Shown in pieces: positions 1 to 11,414 of a stretch of 64,000 nucleotides of DNA. Under the pieces are notes generated by a model. That model saw only the letters and a program-made list of their open reading frames with translations. It was not told the DNA's origin and ran no database searches. Origin of the DNA: Adiantum capillus-veneris (taxonomy: Eukaryota > Streptophyta > Polypodiopsida > Polypodiales > Pteridaceae). Position numbers and translations under genes: made by a program. How positions within the stretch are numbered: position 1 is the stretch's first letter; the number at the start of each line of letters is the position of its first letter. The stretch is taken from NCBI GenBank assembly GCA_014529385.2, contig CM043950.1, positions 68,380,935 through 68,444,934 of the forward strand, given 5' to 3'.

Positions 1-86
1 GAGAGAGAGAGAGAGAGAGATCCAGTGAAAGTCAGGCTCTCAGCTGACTCAGAGAGAGAACAGAGATCGTCTTGCTTCTACATTGT

Positions 87-133
<47 letters not shown>

Positions 134-202
134 CCACTGCTAGATTTTTTTCCCCAAAAACATCAAAAGCCTATAACACAAAGAGGTCAAATCGCAAGCG
201 CG

Positions 203-296
<94 letters not shown>

Positions 297-307
297 TGTG
301 CGCACAT

Positions 308-392
<85 letters not shown>
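1..392. repeat. Cluster of dinucleotide microsatellites
   Basis: The window opens with (GA)n at 1-20, then (TG)n running into (AG)n at 84-132, (CT)n into (CA)n at 206-294, and a second (CT)n into (CA)n at 309-392. Long open frames across this block encode only RERE, SLSL and THTH runs and are not genes. The last (CA)n abuts the apparent 5' end of the LINE that follows. Confidence 0.97.
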
Positions 393-396
<4 letters not shown>

Positions 397-622
397 TGCT
401 CCTGTTTTTTGACCTAGTAGACAACGGTTTACTCTTTTGATTATAACCTCTTCATCCGAACTCCGATTTGGGTGATCTATACCCTCAATTGAAGAGCATG
501 AAGCCCTCTACCCATTGATCTAAAGACAAAAAATTTCAGAGTTATGGAAGGTGTTTTTGTAATAGAATTTCTGAAGTGAACAGGTTCACAAAAATTGATT
601 CTCATCTCTTAGTTTACATACA

Positions 623-1573
623 ATGTCTTCCGGTACTCGCAAGGGTTCTTCTTCTTCAACAAGGTTCACAACCATTGTGGAAAATGATCCAAAATCTCCT
701 AAGTATGGAGATAGAAACACAACCACCCAACCAACGACATCAAAAACCATGATCATGTCATACTTGGTATCATTGCAAGAGATTGTAAACAAACAAGGGG
801 AAGACTTGCGAGCACTTGCAATGGAGAATGGCACACTAAGGGTACTTGTGGTTGAGGATGAGGATCTCAAGAGGACACTTGAGATGCAAACAACATGTTT
901 GATGCAACTTGAAGAGGAAGTCAAGGAATGTAAACGCTCTCTTGTGGACTTGAATGCTTTGAAGGAGCGGACGAGCAAAGTAGAGCATGACCATGTATTG
1001 AAAGAGGAGAAATTTGACACCATGAGCCGGGATGTATGCGACATGAAAAATGTATGCACAAACAAGTCTTGGGCTGATGTATGTGGTAGCAATGTGGTTT
1101 CTAATTACTCACTTATGCAAGATATGGTTCAAACAAAGAATGTTAAGAATGTGGATGTGGAGGGGTTGAAGGAACGGGAGCGACGTTCCAAGGACATTGT
1201 TATTCGTGGAATTCCCAAAGAGAAGCTAGAGACACCTCCTTCTCTCGCCATTGTTATTGAAGATTTCTTCAAAAACCACTTTGGCATGTCCAGAGTTATG
1301 GTCTATGGAGCACATAGAGTGGGGAAGCAAGGAGCTCCTCGCTCGGGAGAACGGCCAATTGTATGCACCATGCAGGATGAGACTAAGCGAAAGATTATCC
1401 TTGATAATAGCTGGATCTATTTGAGGGATACAAAATGTTTTGTTTGTGAAGATCGCACTATTAAGCAACAAAATATGCGTCGCAAGGCATATGAGGAAAA
1501 GAATAAGAAAAACAAGGAGATCTCTCATGAAGAAAATGTGCCCAAGGAGGAGGCAAGTCCCTCAAGCAAATAG
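623..1573 (+). CDS. LINE ORF1 protein (coiled coil plus RRM-like nucleic-acid-binding domain)
   Basis: An intact 316-residue protein starting at the ATG in ACAATGTCTTCC. The N-terminal 40 residues are Ser/Thr-rich. Residues about 45-125 are rich in Glu, Leu and Lys with heptad-like spacing (LQEIVNKQGEDLRALAMENG region), as expected for a trimerising coiled coil. Residues about 185-295 contain ERRSKDIVIRGIPKE, then a GAHRVGK motif and a basic KRKIILDNS segment, which match the RRM-like and C-terminal domains of L1-type ORF1 proteins. The C-terminus is a Lys/Glu-rich tail. The family role is RNA binding and chaperoning of the LINE ribonucleoprotein. There is no CCHC zinc knuckle, unlike many angiosperm L1 ORF1 proteins. 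It lies 30 bases upstream of the ORF2 coding trace. Confidence 0.8.
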   Translation: MSSGTRKGSSSSTRFTTIVENDPKSPKYGDRNTTTQPTTSKTMIMSYLVSLQEIVNKQGEDLRALAMENGTLRVLVVEDEDLKRTLEMQTTCLMQLEEEVKECKRSLVDLNALKERTSKVEHDHVLKEEKFDTMSRDVCDMKNVCTNKSWADVCGSNVVSNYSLMQDMVQTKNVKNVDVEGLKERERRSKDIVIRGIPKEKLETPPSLAIVIEDFFKNHFGMSRVMVYGAHRVGKQGAPRSGERPIVCTMQDETKRKIILDNSWIYLRDTKCFVCEDRTIKQQNMRRKAYEEKNKKNKEISHEENVPKEEASPSSK

Positions 1574-1602
1574 GGATGCATGACCTATGAGACCAAGTTA
1601 CA

Positions 1603-4600
1603 ATTGAAAATATGCTTTTGGAATTGTAATGGATACCCATGGAATGCAGGGATCGGCATTGATGAACTAACAAGTTAAGCCGATATTGTACTTCTTGTTG
1701 AAACTTGAGAGAATGATACACAAAGGATTAATGGCTTGGAGAATTACAATGTATATTCATTGATGTGGTCAAAGAATCTTAAGCAACGAAGAGGACAAGG
1801 AGGGGTAGCATGTATGGTTAAGAAAGGACTGGAAGATTTTGTATCAATTGTGAAAGATGACAAGCACAAACGTTATGTATGGCTGAAAATTATGACACCA
1901 AAAAGAGCACCCATTTTTGTAGCCGGTTGCTACATTCCTCATCATGATTCCCCCTTTTATGCTTGCATAGATATCGGCCATTTTTTTATTTAGAAAAGGA
2001 CATTGCTTATTTCAAAGGTGAAGGTGATGTTATTGTATTTGGGGATATGAATGCTCGCACAAAAACATTGCAACATGATACTCAACAATTTGATATGCTA
2101 TACATTTCAAGGAATTTGGAGGAAGTTCACTTGTATGATCGTTCTTCAATGGATGAGAAAGAGCCGAATCACTATGGAAAGTTACTTTTGCACATGTGTA
2201 ATAGCACGGGTATGCTCATTGCCAATGGTGTATCTTTGTGAAGTGGAACCAATGGATTTACATGTAGGAGACATAATGGGGACAGTGTGATTGACTATAT
2301 GCTACTCTCCGAAGCCATCATGCATCGCATAAAGAGTTTTACGTTTGGCCAATGGACCCCAGAATCCGACCATCGCACCTTATGTATTGACCTTTCATGT
2401 GGAGAAGCAACTAAGCATGATAATCTTAGCCAAAGGAAAGAGAAATTATCACTATGTATGGATTTCAAATGGGCACCAATGTACATTGAAATGATTGAGC
2501 AAAAATTATAGATGAAGAAGCTTCAATATGATACACCATTGGAAACTAAATGGGAAGCTTTCAAGAAAGTTATTTGTTCTTAGCCAAAGAATGCTTTGCT
2601 ATAAAGAATCTCCATGGTATCAACAAAAATAGATCACGCAAAAGGTGGTTTGATAAACAATGTCAAGATGCTCAAAAGTCCTTTATAAAGCTTAATGCAG
2701 ATATGGACAAAGACAACTATCAAGTCATTTGCATACATACAAGGCATTGATTCAAAAGAAGAGAAGAAAATGGGAAGTAAAGCAATAACTTTTTCAAGTC
2801 CAAGAAAAGGCACATGCATGTGGAAGATTTGGAGAAACTTGAGGGGCAAGCGGGTCGAGAATTTTGGTAACTTGAGTCTTGTGGATATGTACACACATTG
2901 TAGGCAATTATATGAGAAAGCAAATGCTGAAAAAATGCCATTTTATGGTTCACTCCCATGTATGTCTTCTTTTTTTACTATTGAGGACGTATGCGGTGGG
3001 CTTGAAAAGTTGGCCACTCGCAAAGCGGGAGATCTTCAAGGTATCAAGCCGGAGATGTTCAAATGGACGGGAGACTTTACCCATGAGTTGATGTGTGATA
3101 TGTTCAACCTTACACTTCAACATGGTATGCCTTACGATTGGAGTACTAATTGGGTTAAGCCTTTGCATAAAGGAGGAGATGTAAAGAATGTAAACAACTA
3201 CCGGACTACAATGATTGGGTCTCTTATGGCAAAGTTGTTTGGGTGCATAATGGAGATGAAATTGAGTGATTGGGCTAAAGATAATGACAAGCGTGCAAAG
3301 GGACAAGCGGGTTTTTGTCAATGCCATAGCACCATTGATCATCTTGTCACTCTTCGTGTTCTCATGGAGGAAAGCCGGTTGAAAGCCAAGCGATTGTATT
3401 GTTGTTTTGTGGACTTTAAGAAAGCCTTTGATATGATTCCACGTAACAGTTTGTGGAGAAGGATGGAAGAACTCCAAGTGCCAAGTGAGTTTATGCTTAC
3501 GGTTTCTCGAATCTATGAGAAGGTAATTTGTCAATTGCGCATGGGAAGAGAAATTTCAAAAAAAATTGTAAGCACTATTGGGGTTAAACAAGGATGTCTA
3601 TTGTCACCAACTTTCTTTGGTCTATGCATCGATCAATTGGAATAAATGGTACTTGAATTTATGCAAGAAGAAGGCATTGAAGAGGTCACTATTTGTAATG
3701 CGGTAATCATGCTTTTGTTGTATGCGGATGATGTAGTGCTTCTAGCACATAGTTTAGAAGATGCAAAAAAGCTTATGGTTGTCCTTGAGAAATTTTGCTT
3801 GCATAGTGGGCTGATTGTGAATGAATCCAAAACAAAGGTTATGCTTGTGAAAACGAATCATAAGGAGAAGCCATTCATTGTGTACAACAATGAGACACTT
3901 GAAGTTGTTGAGAGCTTTAAGTACCTTGGCCTTGAGGTTTCGTCCAATCACAGATGGCATGAATGTGCTATGCGTAGTTTGGAAGTGGGAAAGAGAGCAT
4001 ATTATGCAGTTGAGAACATGTGTTAAGTGTTGGGTTCTCAAGAAGTATCTTTTTGATGCATTGGTGACACCATTTATTCTTTATGGAGTTGAAGTGTGGG
4101 GTGGGAGCATCTCAAAGTCTACTTGGAAAGAGTTTGAGAATGTCCAAAAGTGTTTTCTTACAAACTTTCTCCAAGTGAAGACACAAACACCATATATGCT
4201 CCTACTTCTTGAGTCGGGATGTCTTCCAATTGAGGTTATGGACATGGAAAGGGTTGTTAAGTACATGATAAAGATGCGTCAAAATCCCTCACATCGACTT
4301 CCTACAATTACATAGGAAGCAAGCAAAAAAGTTCAAAAGACGCATAAAAGCAAGATCTTGAGCACGGGATGGATGCAAGACATAAAGAAGTGGTTTGGGA
4401 GATGGGATGCATTACACTTGCTACATGATGCTTCAATTGACTCCCAAGTGAATGAAGCTTTTCTACAACGCCAATGTATTACGGCTTGAGAGAAATCCGG
4501 TGGGTCACGCTTCATACATTACACCACCCATATTGACCCCAACTACAAAACCATGTTCTTTGCTGATAGAGGAAACCGTACTCACACTTACATGTTGGAG

Positions 4601-4786
4601 CCTATCCCCTTGTCCGCGATACACACTATCGTAGCCATTCGCCTTAGCTCCCATTTCCTTCGATGCAAGATAGGGCGTTGGGGCAATGGAGAAGAGTCAA
4701 ATAGATTGTGAACATTATGCTCACTGCAAGTTCGAGAGTCTAAGTACCACACACTACTAGAGTGCTCAGCTTTTGGTCACATTTGA
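1603..4786 (+). pseudogene. LINE ORF2 (endonuclease and reverse transcriptase), broken
   Basis: The coding trace begins with KICFWNCNGYPW, the start of an exonuclease-endonuclease-phosphatase domain. It continues through VFGDMNART (about 2040) and an endonuclease C-terminus with IDYMLL and ESDHRTL (2290-2390). The reverse transcriptase follows: KPLHKGGD and NNYRTT (about 3155-3210), AGFCQCHSTIDHL, FVDFKKAFD (about 3410), GVKQGCLLSP (about 3580) and the catalytic YADD at 3721-3732. A C-terminal part extends to about 4786 and ends with a Cys/His stretch (TLCSLQVRESKYHTLLEC). Damage includes stops in the endonuclease near 1678 and 1707, a frame change near 1980, a frame change near 2240, a stop at 3643 just before the YADD block, and a frame change near 4020. 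It cannot encode a working protein, but the domains are unmistakable. Confidence 0.85.
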
Positions 4787-4980
4787 GCTTGCTTTTCTTA
4801 CATTTTCAGCCATAACTTAGACCTACACACTTTCCTCTCCTAGCCAAAGTGTGGGCTCTCCATTGAGACTCTCATCACCACAGTTTTTGGAGCATCAAGA
4901 GTCACTCATCATCCATACACATACTACATCACATGTAACTTTGGTCCCATAGGTCATATTTGACCTTTGAGGACAATAAT

Positions 4981-5011
<31 letters not shown>

Positions 5012-5815
5012 TTTGGGTAGAAAAAGTGGTCGTATATTGTGTACAAAAGAGATCTATGGAGATGCCCAAAGGTCTATCCCCCGCTTTTCAACAACAGTTT
5101 TGGTGATGCATTTGGATCCTTAGGATCAGATGTGCAGGATATACTATTTCATGTGGATGATTGTGCATGCGAGATTGCTTGTTGGCACTTGGGATGAGAT
5201 AACTACTCATGATCCGACTTCCCAAGAGGTACTTTGCATCCTGAGTGTTTGAGATAGTATTTTTGGGTTTGCCCATATGCTCAACCAGTGTGGAGGACAA
5301 TTTTTTGTTTGTTTATCAAAGTGGCCATTCATGATGGGTTTGTGATGTGGGGTCTTTGCAATTTTTGGGGTCACACACATTTTTTCAGGGCTAATCAACA
5401 GATTTGGTCTTCACTCTTGCTTCATTGGGATATATATTGGGCACTCTAAAGATGATCCTAGGTATAGGTCATCAATTTGACCTCCAGTAACGGGATGGAG
5501 TTTTTCCTACAATCTATAGCATCACTCTTTGGACTATATAGGAGGCTCATCGTGCTCACATTCTGGGCTCAGAGTCTTCTCCTACATCCACCACTTTGAT
5601 AGAGCTACTACATACTCTTTGCAACCAACGGGATACTTCAACACGCTCCTCCAGGGTGGCGAAGAGGCGTAGATTCTCCTTTCTTTAGACATGGGCAAAA
5701 TCTTCAGTTCTTTCAAGTTTGGACTATGGTCACATGACATGCCATTATGCACCTCCACCTTGATTCATTCTACATTCCTCATACAGGTCACCTTGATGTA
5801 AACATAGCCCATATA

Positions 5816-5819
<4 letters not shown>
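4787..5819. other. LINE 3' untranslated part and non-coding spacer
   Basis: Positions 4787-4984 are the LINE 3' untranslated part and 4985-5011 is (TC)n. From 5012 to 5819 I see only short accidental frames, no recognisable protein and no strong repeat. Confidence 0.5.

Positions 5820-5862
<43 letters not shown>
5820..5862. repeat. (CT)n microsatellite
   Basis: An uninterrupted CT dinucleotide run of about 40 bases. Confidence 0.97.
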
Positions 5863-5865
<3 letters not shown>

Positions 5866-5970
5866 CCAAGCTACTTTACACAAGCCTACGCTATCGAACC
5901 TCTACTTTTCATAATTGAGGGCCCTATATATGCCATTATGATTTATCTTTTCAACTTCTACAATTTCACC

Positions 5971-6326
5971 TCCATGAAGCTCATAGCATTTCTCACAATT
6001 TGGCACCAGTTGCTCACTCTTGCTCCTACCCCTCTACCACACAATGCTCTTTATCTTCTCCTAGTGGTTCATCAATATGCCCATCCTCCTCTTCCCTAGC
6101 ATTAGGCTAGCCAACATATCCAACTGTTATGATGCCTACTATGGTGTCCATGAAGCTCATAGCATTTCTCACAATTTGGCACCAGTTGCTCACTCTTGCT
6201 CCTACCCCTCTACCACACAATGCTCTTTATCTTCTCCTAGTGGTTCATCAATATGCCCATCCTCCTCTTCCCTAGCATTAGGCTAGCCAACATATCCAAC
6301 TGTTATGATGCCTACTATGGTGTCCA
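5971..6326. repeat. Perfect 176-bp tandem duplication
   Basis: The segment starting TCCATGAAGCTCATAGC at 5971 is repeated from 6147 without any difference I can see, and the junction tetramer TCCA occurs again at 6323. No protein is recognisable in it. The identity of the copies implies a recent duplication. Confidence 0.95.
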
Positions 6327-6702
6327 TCCTATGGGTGTCTGGTAATGTGTAGCCTTTTATGAGGCACGATCGCATGTCCCTAGCTTTTCAACTAATCGAG
6401 GTTCCCAATTGACAGAGAATCTGGGGCACTAGGGAGCCAATACAATTAGAGCATTAGACCTTTCTTGGTCATCGACACCTACGCCTTGATACCTAAACAT
6501 TGGTGTCTCTCGGTAATATAGCTAGGACCTCATTAATAACCGTTATTGCGCTCTACCAAGAGCTCCCTTTTGTATCTCCACAACCAACATCTTCTCCACC
6601 AATAGTGTGTTTAATAGCATCTATCCAAAGATCGACATTCTCAGCACCTCAATGTGTCTCCTCCCAATCTATCCCCGCCACATGATCAGCCCTTCAGTAC
6701 TT

Positions 6703-6706
<4 letters not shown>

Positions 6707-6742
<36 letters not shown>

Positions 6743-6758
6743 GATCCAGCCTTGTGCT

Positions 6759-6799
<41 letters not shown>

Positions 6800-6817
6800 C
6801 AGAGAGAGAGAGAGAGA
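6707..6817. repeat. (AG)n and (GT)n(GA)n microsatellites
   Basis: (AG)n at 6707-6740 and (GT)n passing into (GA)n at 6763-6817. They lie 140-250 bases upstream of the BTB-SPRY start codon, in its likely promoter or 5' untranslated region. GA-rich tracts of this kind can bind GAGA-type factors in plants, but nothing here proves that role. Confidence 0.95.
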
Positions 6818-6957
6818 CTCCCATCCAACCATTCGCAAGTCTGCAGGAATTTGATTATTTCTTATACTACAAAAGCAAAATTAGATTTTCAATGAACTAA
6901 AAGCTAGGTCATTGAGGAAAGACATTGTAGGAAGGCCGGAGCGATCAAGCAGCAGGC

Positions 6958-8592
6958 ATGGAGAATACGAGGGATCGTGAAGCAGGCGTTGGGCAAGCCT
7001 CAGTTTATGAGGAGGGAAGGAACCATTCCATGCTGCAGGACCTTCGTCGCTTGCTGGGCAATCCCCCCTCCACCGACGTCATCTTCCTCTGCGGCAAGGA
7101 GCGCCAACAGGTCCCTGCTCACCGCCTTCTCGTCTCCCTGCGCTCCCCCCAACTGCAGGCCACGCTTCTCAGAAGCGAGAACCATGCTCAGCCCTGCCAC
7201 ATCGAGCTTCCCCATATCGATGCCTCCACCATGCGTATCTGCATTGAATTCTTCTACACCGACACTGTCCGCGAGGAGAGCTGGCTTGATTTTCAATCAT
7301 TCGTTGAAGTCATTGCTGCAGCCAAGTATTTTCTTGTCGCAAAGCTTGAAGACCTTGCCATCACCCATATTGAGTATCAGTTGATAACCCATGATGAGCA
7401 GAAGGTTCAACAGCCTGCTTTCGACAGGGGCCTGATGAAAGCATACAACAGAGCTGCATTCCTCTATAGGTCACATCCAAGCAGGCCGATGCAGAAAATG
7501 TTGGAGCAAATGGTTGCTCACATTAGGTGGGCATCACGATACTGGAAATTGAGAAGGTTTGAATTTGAGTTTGAACCCCTTCAGCATCTTGACCAAGATG
7601 CTTTGGTATTCTATTTGCAGAATATCAAGCTTTGGCAGCATGTCCCTTCAAATCGTGCAGATGTGTATAGGTTGGAGTATCAGAAATTCTATACTCTGCT
7701 TTTATGGTGTGCTTCTCAATACGTATATGGGTGTAAAGCACAAGAAGCATCTTTTGCATATGCGATGGACAGTGCGATAGGACACTTTCTTCCCTGGTAT
7801 GGAGAATTTGATGTACAGGATTTTTTGTCGGCAAAGTCTGCTAATAATCATGACCATATGGATACGAGCAAGTTGGAATTGATTCAAGCTTTAAGAGATC
7901 AAGTGCTGAGTTGTTTGGAGAAACTAGATGGTGGCCTGTTTAGACTATCTCCTACAGTGATGAGCGGTATCATTGAGCCGCTCGGCCTCTTACCAGATTC
8001 GATGTTGTTGACGGCATACAGGCTTCAAGCATTGAATCCAGGGGATCTACATTGGGATGATTTTGGTCATTACAACAACTACAGACTGGTAGACAGCGGA
8101 CTTGATGTGCTTTCTTGCGAGACAGATAGATTCGAAGGCTTTGCAAGGTGTAGCATGCCAATTGGGCTGCCCGGACATATGACGTTCGCATGGGAGGTGC
8201 TCATTTCGGAGCCAACAGACCATCTTCGGGTTGGCTTTTGTCTCAAGAGAAATCTTTTGCCTAAAGAGTATGACAGGTTTTTGTTAGGTGACTGTGCATG
8301 GAGCTGGGCATTGAGCTCTAATGGAAACTTGTACCATGACTCTAAAAGAGTTCGTGCGAGGTATTGTAGCCATTTTCATAGTAGGAATGAGGTGAAAGTT
8401 GGAGTGCACCTAAACTTGAATGAAAGGACGTGCTCATTTTCAATCGATGGTGTGGTCCAAAGTATCGCTTGGAGAGACTTGCCTAAACATGAACGAGTGT
8501 ATCCTGCGGTTTCTATGCAAAGCCCATCAAGAGCCCAACTAAGAATGATCTTTGCTGATTGGATGATTAATCCTAGAAGAATTGCCGGGTGA
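6958..8592 (+). CDS. BTB/POZ-SPRY domain protein, intronless
   Basis: An intact 544-residue open frame with one exon, the only convincing host-type gene in the window. Residues about 38-145 form a BTB/POZ domain: TDVIFLCG, then PAHRLLVSLRSPQ, then an FFYTD segment and FVEVIAAAKYFLVAKLEDL. The middle (about 150-380) is helical and could be a BACK-like linker, but I cannot assign it. Residues about 405-530 look like a SPRY domain: FAWEVLI, LRVGFCL, WSWALSSNGNLYHD, VKVGVHLNLNERTCSFSIDG and VYPAVSMQS. BTB proteins commonly act as dimeric adaptors for cullin-3 ubiquitin ligases and SPRY domains bind peptide partners, so a substrate-adaptor role is plausible but inferred. The start is the first ATG of the frame, next to GCAGGCATGG. 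Codon use and GC content are higher than in the surrounding spacer. Confidence 0.85.
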   Translation: MENTRDREAGVGQASVYEEGRNHSMLQDLRRLLGNPPSTDVIFLCGKERQQVPAHRLLVSLRSPQLQATLLRSENHAQPCHIELPHIDASTMRICIEFFYTDTVREESWLDFQSFVEVIAAAKYFLVAKLEDLAITHIEYQLITHDEQKVQQPAFDRGLMKAYNRAAFLYRSHPSRPMQKMLEQMVAHIRWASRYWKLRRFEFEFEPLQHLDQDALVFYLQNIKLWQHVPSNRADVYRLEYQKFYTLLLWCASQYVYGCKAQEASFAYAMDSAIGHFLPWYGEFDVQDFLSAKSANNHDHMDTSKLELIQALRDQVLSCLEKLDGGLFRLSPTVMSGIIEPLGLLPDSMLLTAYRLQALNPGDLHWDDFGHYNNYRLVDSGLDVLSCETDRFEGFARCSMPIGLPGHMTFAWEVLISEPTDHLRVGFCLKRNLLPKEYDRFLLGDCAWSWALSSNGNLYHDSKRVRARYCSHFHSRNEVKVGVHLNLNERTCSFSIDGVVQSIAWRDLPKHERVYPAVSMQSPSRAQLRMIFADWMINPRRIAG

Positions 8593-8700
8593 TCGTTCTA
8601 AAAAGCATAGAATGGAACATGATTTGCTGACATAAAGTTAAATGAAGAGCATGTGTAATAGTAGGGGAGCACCTTTTGGATCTGTTCAAAGAAATCTAGT

Positions 8701-8702
<2 letters not shown>

Positions 8703-8742
<40 letters not shown>
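8703..8742. repeat. (CT)n microsatellite
   Basis: A CT run about 110 bases downstream of the BTB-SPRY stop codon, probably in or just past its 3' untranslated region. Confidence 0.97.
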
Positions 8743-8744
<2 letters not shown>

Positions 8745-9159
8745 ATACACACATGCCACATACACACACATTATCAACGTCGCTTTGGATGTAAAACAAT
8801 TAGGGATCAATTTGAGAATATTATGCTTGCTCTACAATTTAAGCTGCCTTGTGCTCTATTAGAACTCCTTTTACCATTCATCTCGGTGGGGGAATTGGTC
8901 CTTCATATAAATAATATTAGTTTTTATCTCTGAATTGTAAGACTAACTTAAGAGTATCATGGTTCTTGTGAAAAGCTAGCCTTTTGACATGCATGGATGG
9001 TGGAAGCGAAGAGGGGCATTGGATACATAGGAAGATGATAGAAATGTGGATTGCATGACCTATGCACAACTCAATGATGTATAGATCGGTACCACTCAAT
9101 CTCTTTGCTAAAATACCAACAAGTGGAACTATAGATTCCAATAGTCAAGTGACTTCATA

Positions 9160-9215
9160 TCTATACTATAATAAAAGGGGGAGGGATTCCGCCCCCCCTG
9201 ACACGTGGCAGAAGT
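9160..9215 (+). other. Possible Helitron-type 5' terminus
   Basis: TCTATACTATAATAAAAGG preceded by A, followed by a G-rich/C-rich stretch and CACGTGGCA, resembles the TC-starting 5' ends of many plant Helitrons. No matching CTRR 3' end was identified, so the element cannot be delimited. Confidence 0.25.
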
Positions 9216-9251
9216 AGCATGAACCTGCTGTGTGCCCTGCGCCTCTCGGTT

Positions 9252-9255
<4 letters not shown>

Positions 9256-9302
<47 letters not shown>
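9256..9302. repeat. (GA)n microsatellite
   Basis: An uninterrupted GA run of about 45 bases. Confidence 0.97.
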
Positions 9303-9304
<2 letters not shown>

Positions 9305-11409
9305 AGTAAGTTTTAAGTTTGTGGGTGCTGTCATTGGGACTGGTTACTATGTGGGTCCTTGCTCGGGTCGAAATTTGCTCCATGTTCAACCAAGTTTATC
9401 TCTAGTGTCCTTTTCAGTGTCGTAGGGTGGCTCTCCTATCAGTCGATGTATCTATGGTTGCTGGGAGACGTCATGTCTCGACAACGAGCATGACTAGAAT
9501 TTGTAATTTTTTGTTATGCTAATATAATTAACTCACCATTGTGAGTTCTGCAGAAAAAAAGAAAATAAAGGTTTTAAGTTTGTGTGAAGTCTAAAATTTT
9601 GTGTAGATTGTGTAGAGACAATATGCTAACACAATATACAGTCAAAAAGATCTTACTCATAAAATTAATACATGGAACACAAGAGGATTGGTACCATAGC
9701 TACCAAAATTCGTTGTTGGAAAAACAAAGATAGTCCTAATTAATAAAGGTCAAAGAGATGCATCAAAAAGAATCTCTTAGCTGAAGAATTAAGGAAACAA
9801 ACTTAACCAACTAGTGCACAAGCTTCTCTGGGTATAACTCTTGGAAGAGAGGCATCACATAAAAGGCCTTGGGTTAGTCTCACTAAAAATTTTCTTGTGT
9901 TTATCTATACCAAGAGTTGGCTTCTTGCAACCCACGTGACGACTAGCGGAGTAGACATATAGAAATATCACAAACATGACAAGTAAAGAATAGAAAGCAT
10001 GACAAATGAAAAAAAAGGGGCTAAGAAGGTGATTCAAATTTGGAAAGACTTATATAAATAACTTTAACAAAAAATTATTTTTCCACTGTAGGTGGCACCA
10101 CCATTAAAGGCGGCCCCCAGAAGTCTACCTCGTGATTTTACAAAAAAGATTTTTCCATTAACCATGCTACTCCCTTGTAAAGAAGCAGCCATTTTCTCAT
10201 AAAAAATCTCATTTTCATTTCATTTGTCTCAACTTGCTCGTACTTTTCATCGCTCGAAAATCTTTGCTCAGAGACTCGGATTCCTCCCCAATGCATGAAG
10301 GGTGAACCAAGTGGATACATCCAACTTTCCAATCCCCTCTATTTCTATCTTGCTCTAGAACACATGTAGTAAACCACAACGACACATCCTTCTCCACACG
10401 CCTTTATGATGCAAGCTCACTATTTTTAGCATTTGTAGGGCTTTCCTTGACAACAAACATGACCACAGTATATCTGCCACCTTTGCATAGATGCAGGCTT
10501 GTGGCTTTGTTGCACTCTTGCTTTTTGATTGACAACAAATCTATATCACTTCTTGTTGGCTTTTTGCTTGACATAGCTCTTTTTGGGGTTTAATTTTTGG
10601 CAATGACCAAGAGGATTTTTTTTCCACGTGTGTTTTTGTGGTGCTAGCATTCTCCCCGAAATGATAAATAATAATCATTGTAAACATTTGCCTAACCAAG
10701 GACCAAATCTTGGAATGAAACAATGCTCGACGTTTACAAAACCCTACCTTACACTCATAGTGTAAAGTAAAATAAGGGAAACCAAGCTTTCATTAAACTA
10801 TACAAATGTCAATTTTATTTCCACGTGGATTTTTGTGGTGCTAGCATGGTTTGCAACGATATATAATAATCACTAGTGTATAAACCAGTCTTCCAGACGG
10901 GATGGAAGAAGAAACATAAATAGAAGATAATGTATGCAATTTTTGTTAAGAAAATAGCTTTGGTGGGCTTTCAAAAGTAGCAAACTTTGGCCTACATAGA
11001 GCACTACAAAACAAAATCAATTTTGAACATCTCTCAAGTTTAAGTATCAAGATGATGAATTGCTTGTTTATATTCAACTTCTACATAATGCCACGCCTTC
11101 TACTTACAAGTATAGGTGATTGTTTCTTGAGGCAAATGATTGTTTTATGCTTCCCATCTCTGTTGAGCATTCCTTGAAATTTGAGCATGACAATATTTGT
11201 TGTTCATCTCCTTTTAACATTGATTGAAATCAACATGAAATTCATGAGCTTTCTAATTATGCTAATAATATTCAATGTTTATTTTTTTATTTTTTTGTTT
11301 AATATACTAGATATTTTTTTTATAAAAAGGATATCAAAGTAAAATTTATATATTTTTTAATTATTTTATTTGTTAATTCCAATATTTTTTCATAGACAAC
11401 ATTGGTTTT
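9303..11409. other. Non-coding spacer
   Basis: There is no recognisable gene. A short phrase (CCACGTG...TTTTTGTGGTGCTAGCAT) occurs near 10624 and again near 10820, a partial duplication about 200 bases apart. The far end (11270-11400) is strongly AT-rich. Confidence 0.4.
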
Positions 11410-11414
11410 GTGCT

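Larger units (their letters stand above)
393..5011 (+). mobile_element. LINE (non-LTR retrotransposon), near full length, inactive
   Basis: This is a non-LTR retrotransposon of about 4.6 kb. It has a 5' untranslated stretch, an intact ORF1 (623-1573), a broken ORF2 with AP-type endonuclease and reverse transcriptase (1603-4786), and a 3' untranslated part ending near an AATAATAAAA stretch followed by (TC)n at 4985-5011. The 5' edge is set where the upstream (CA)n stops at 392. Because both edges are simple repeats, no target-site duplication can be read. The (TC)n could be the element's own tail or the rest of a microsatellite target. The element is dead: ORF2 carries several stops and frameshifts. 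The assignment rests on domain order and on RT and endonuclease motifs. Confidence 0.88.

Noticed and set aside
25-417. Open frames encoding RERE, SLSL and THTH runs
   Set aside because: They are translations of dinucleotide microsatellites; the same applies to frames at 4985, 8703, 9256, 24521, 43562 and 55724.
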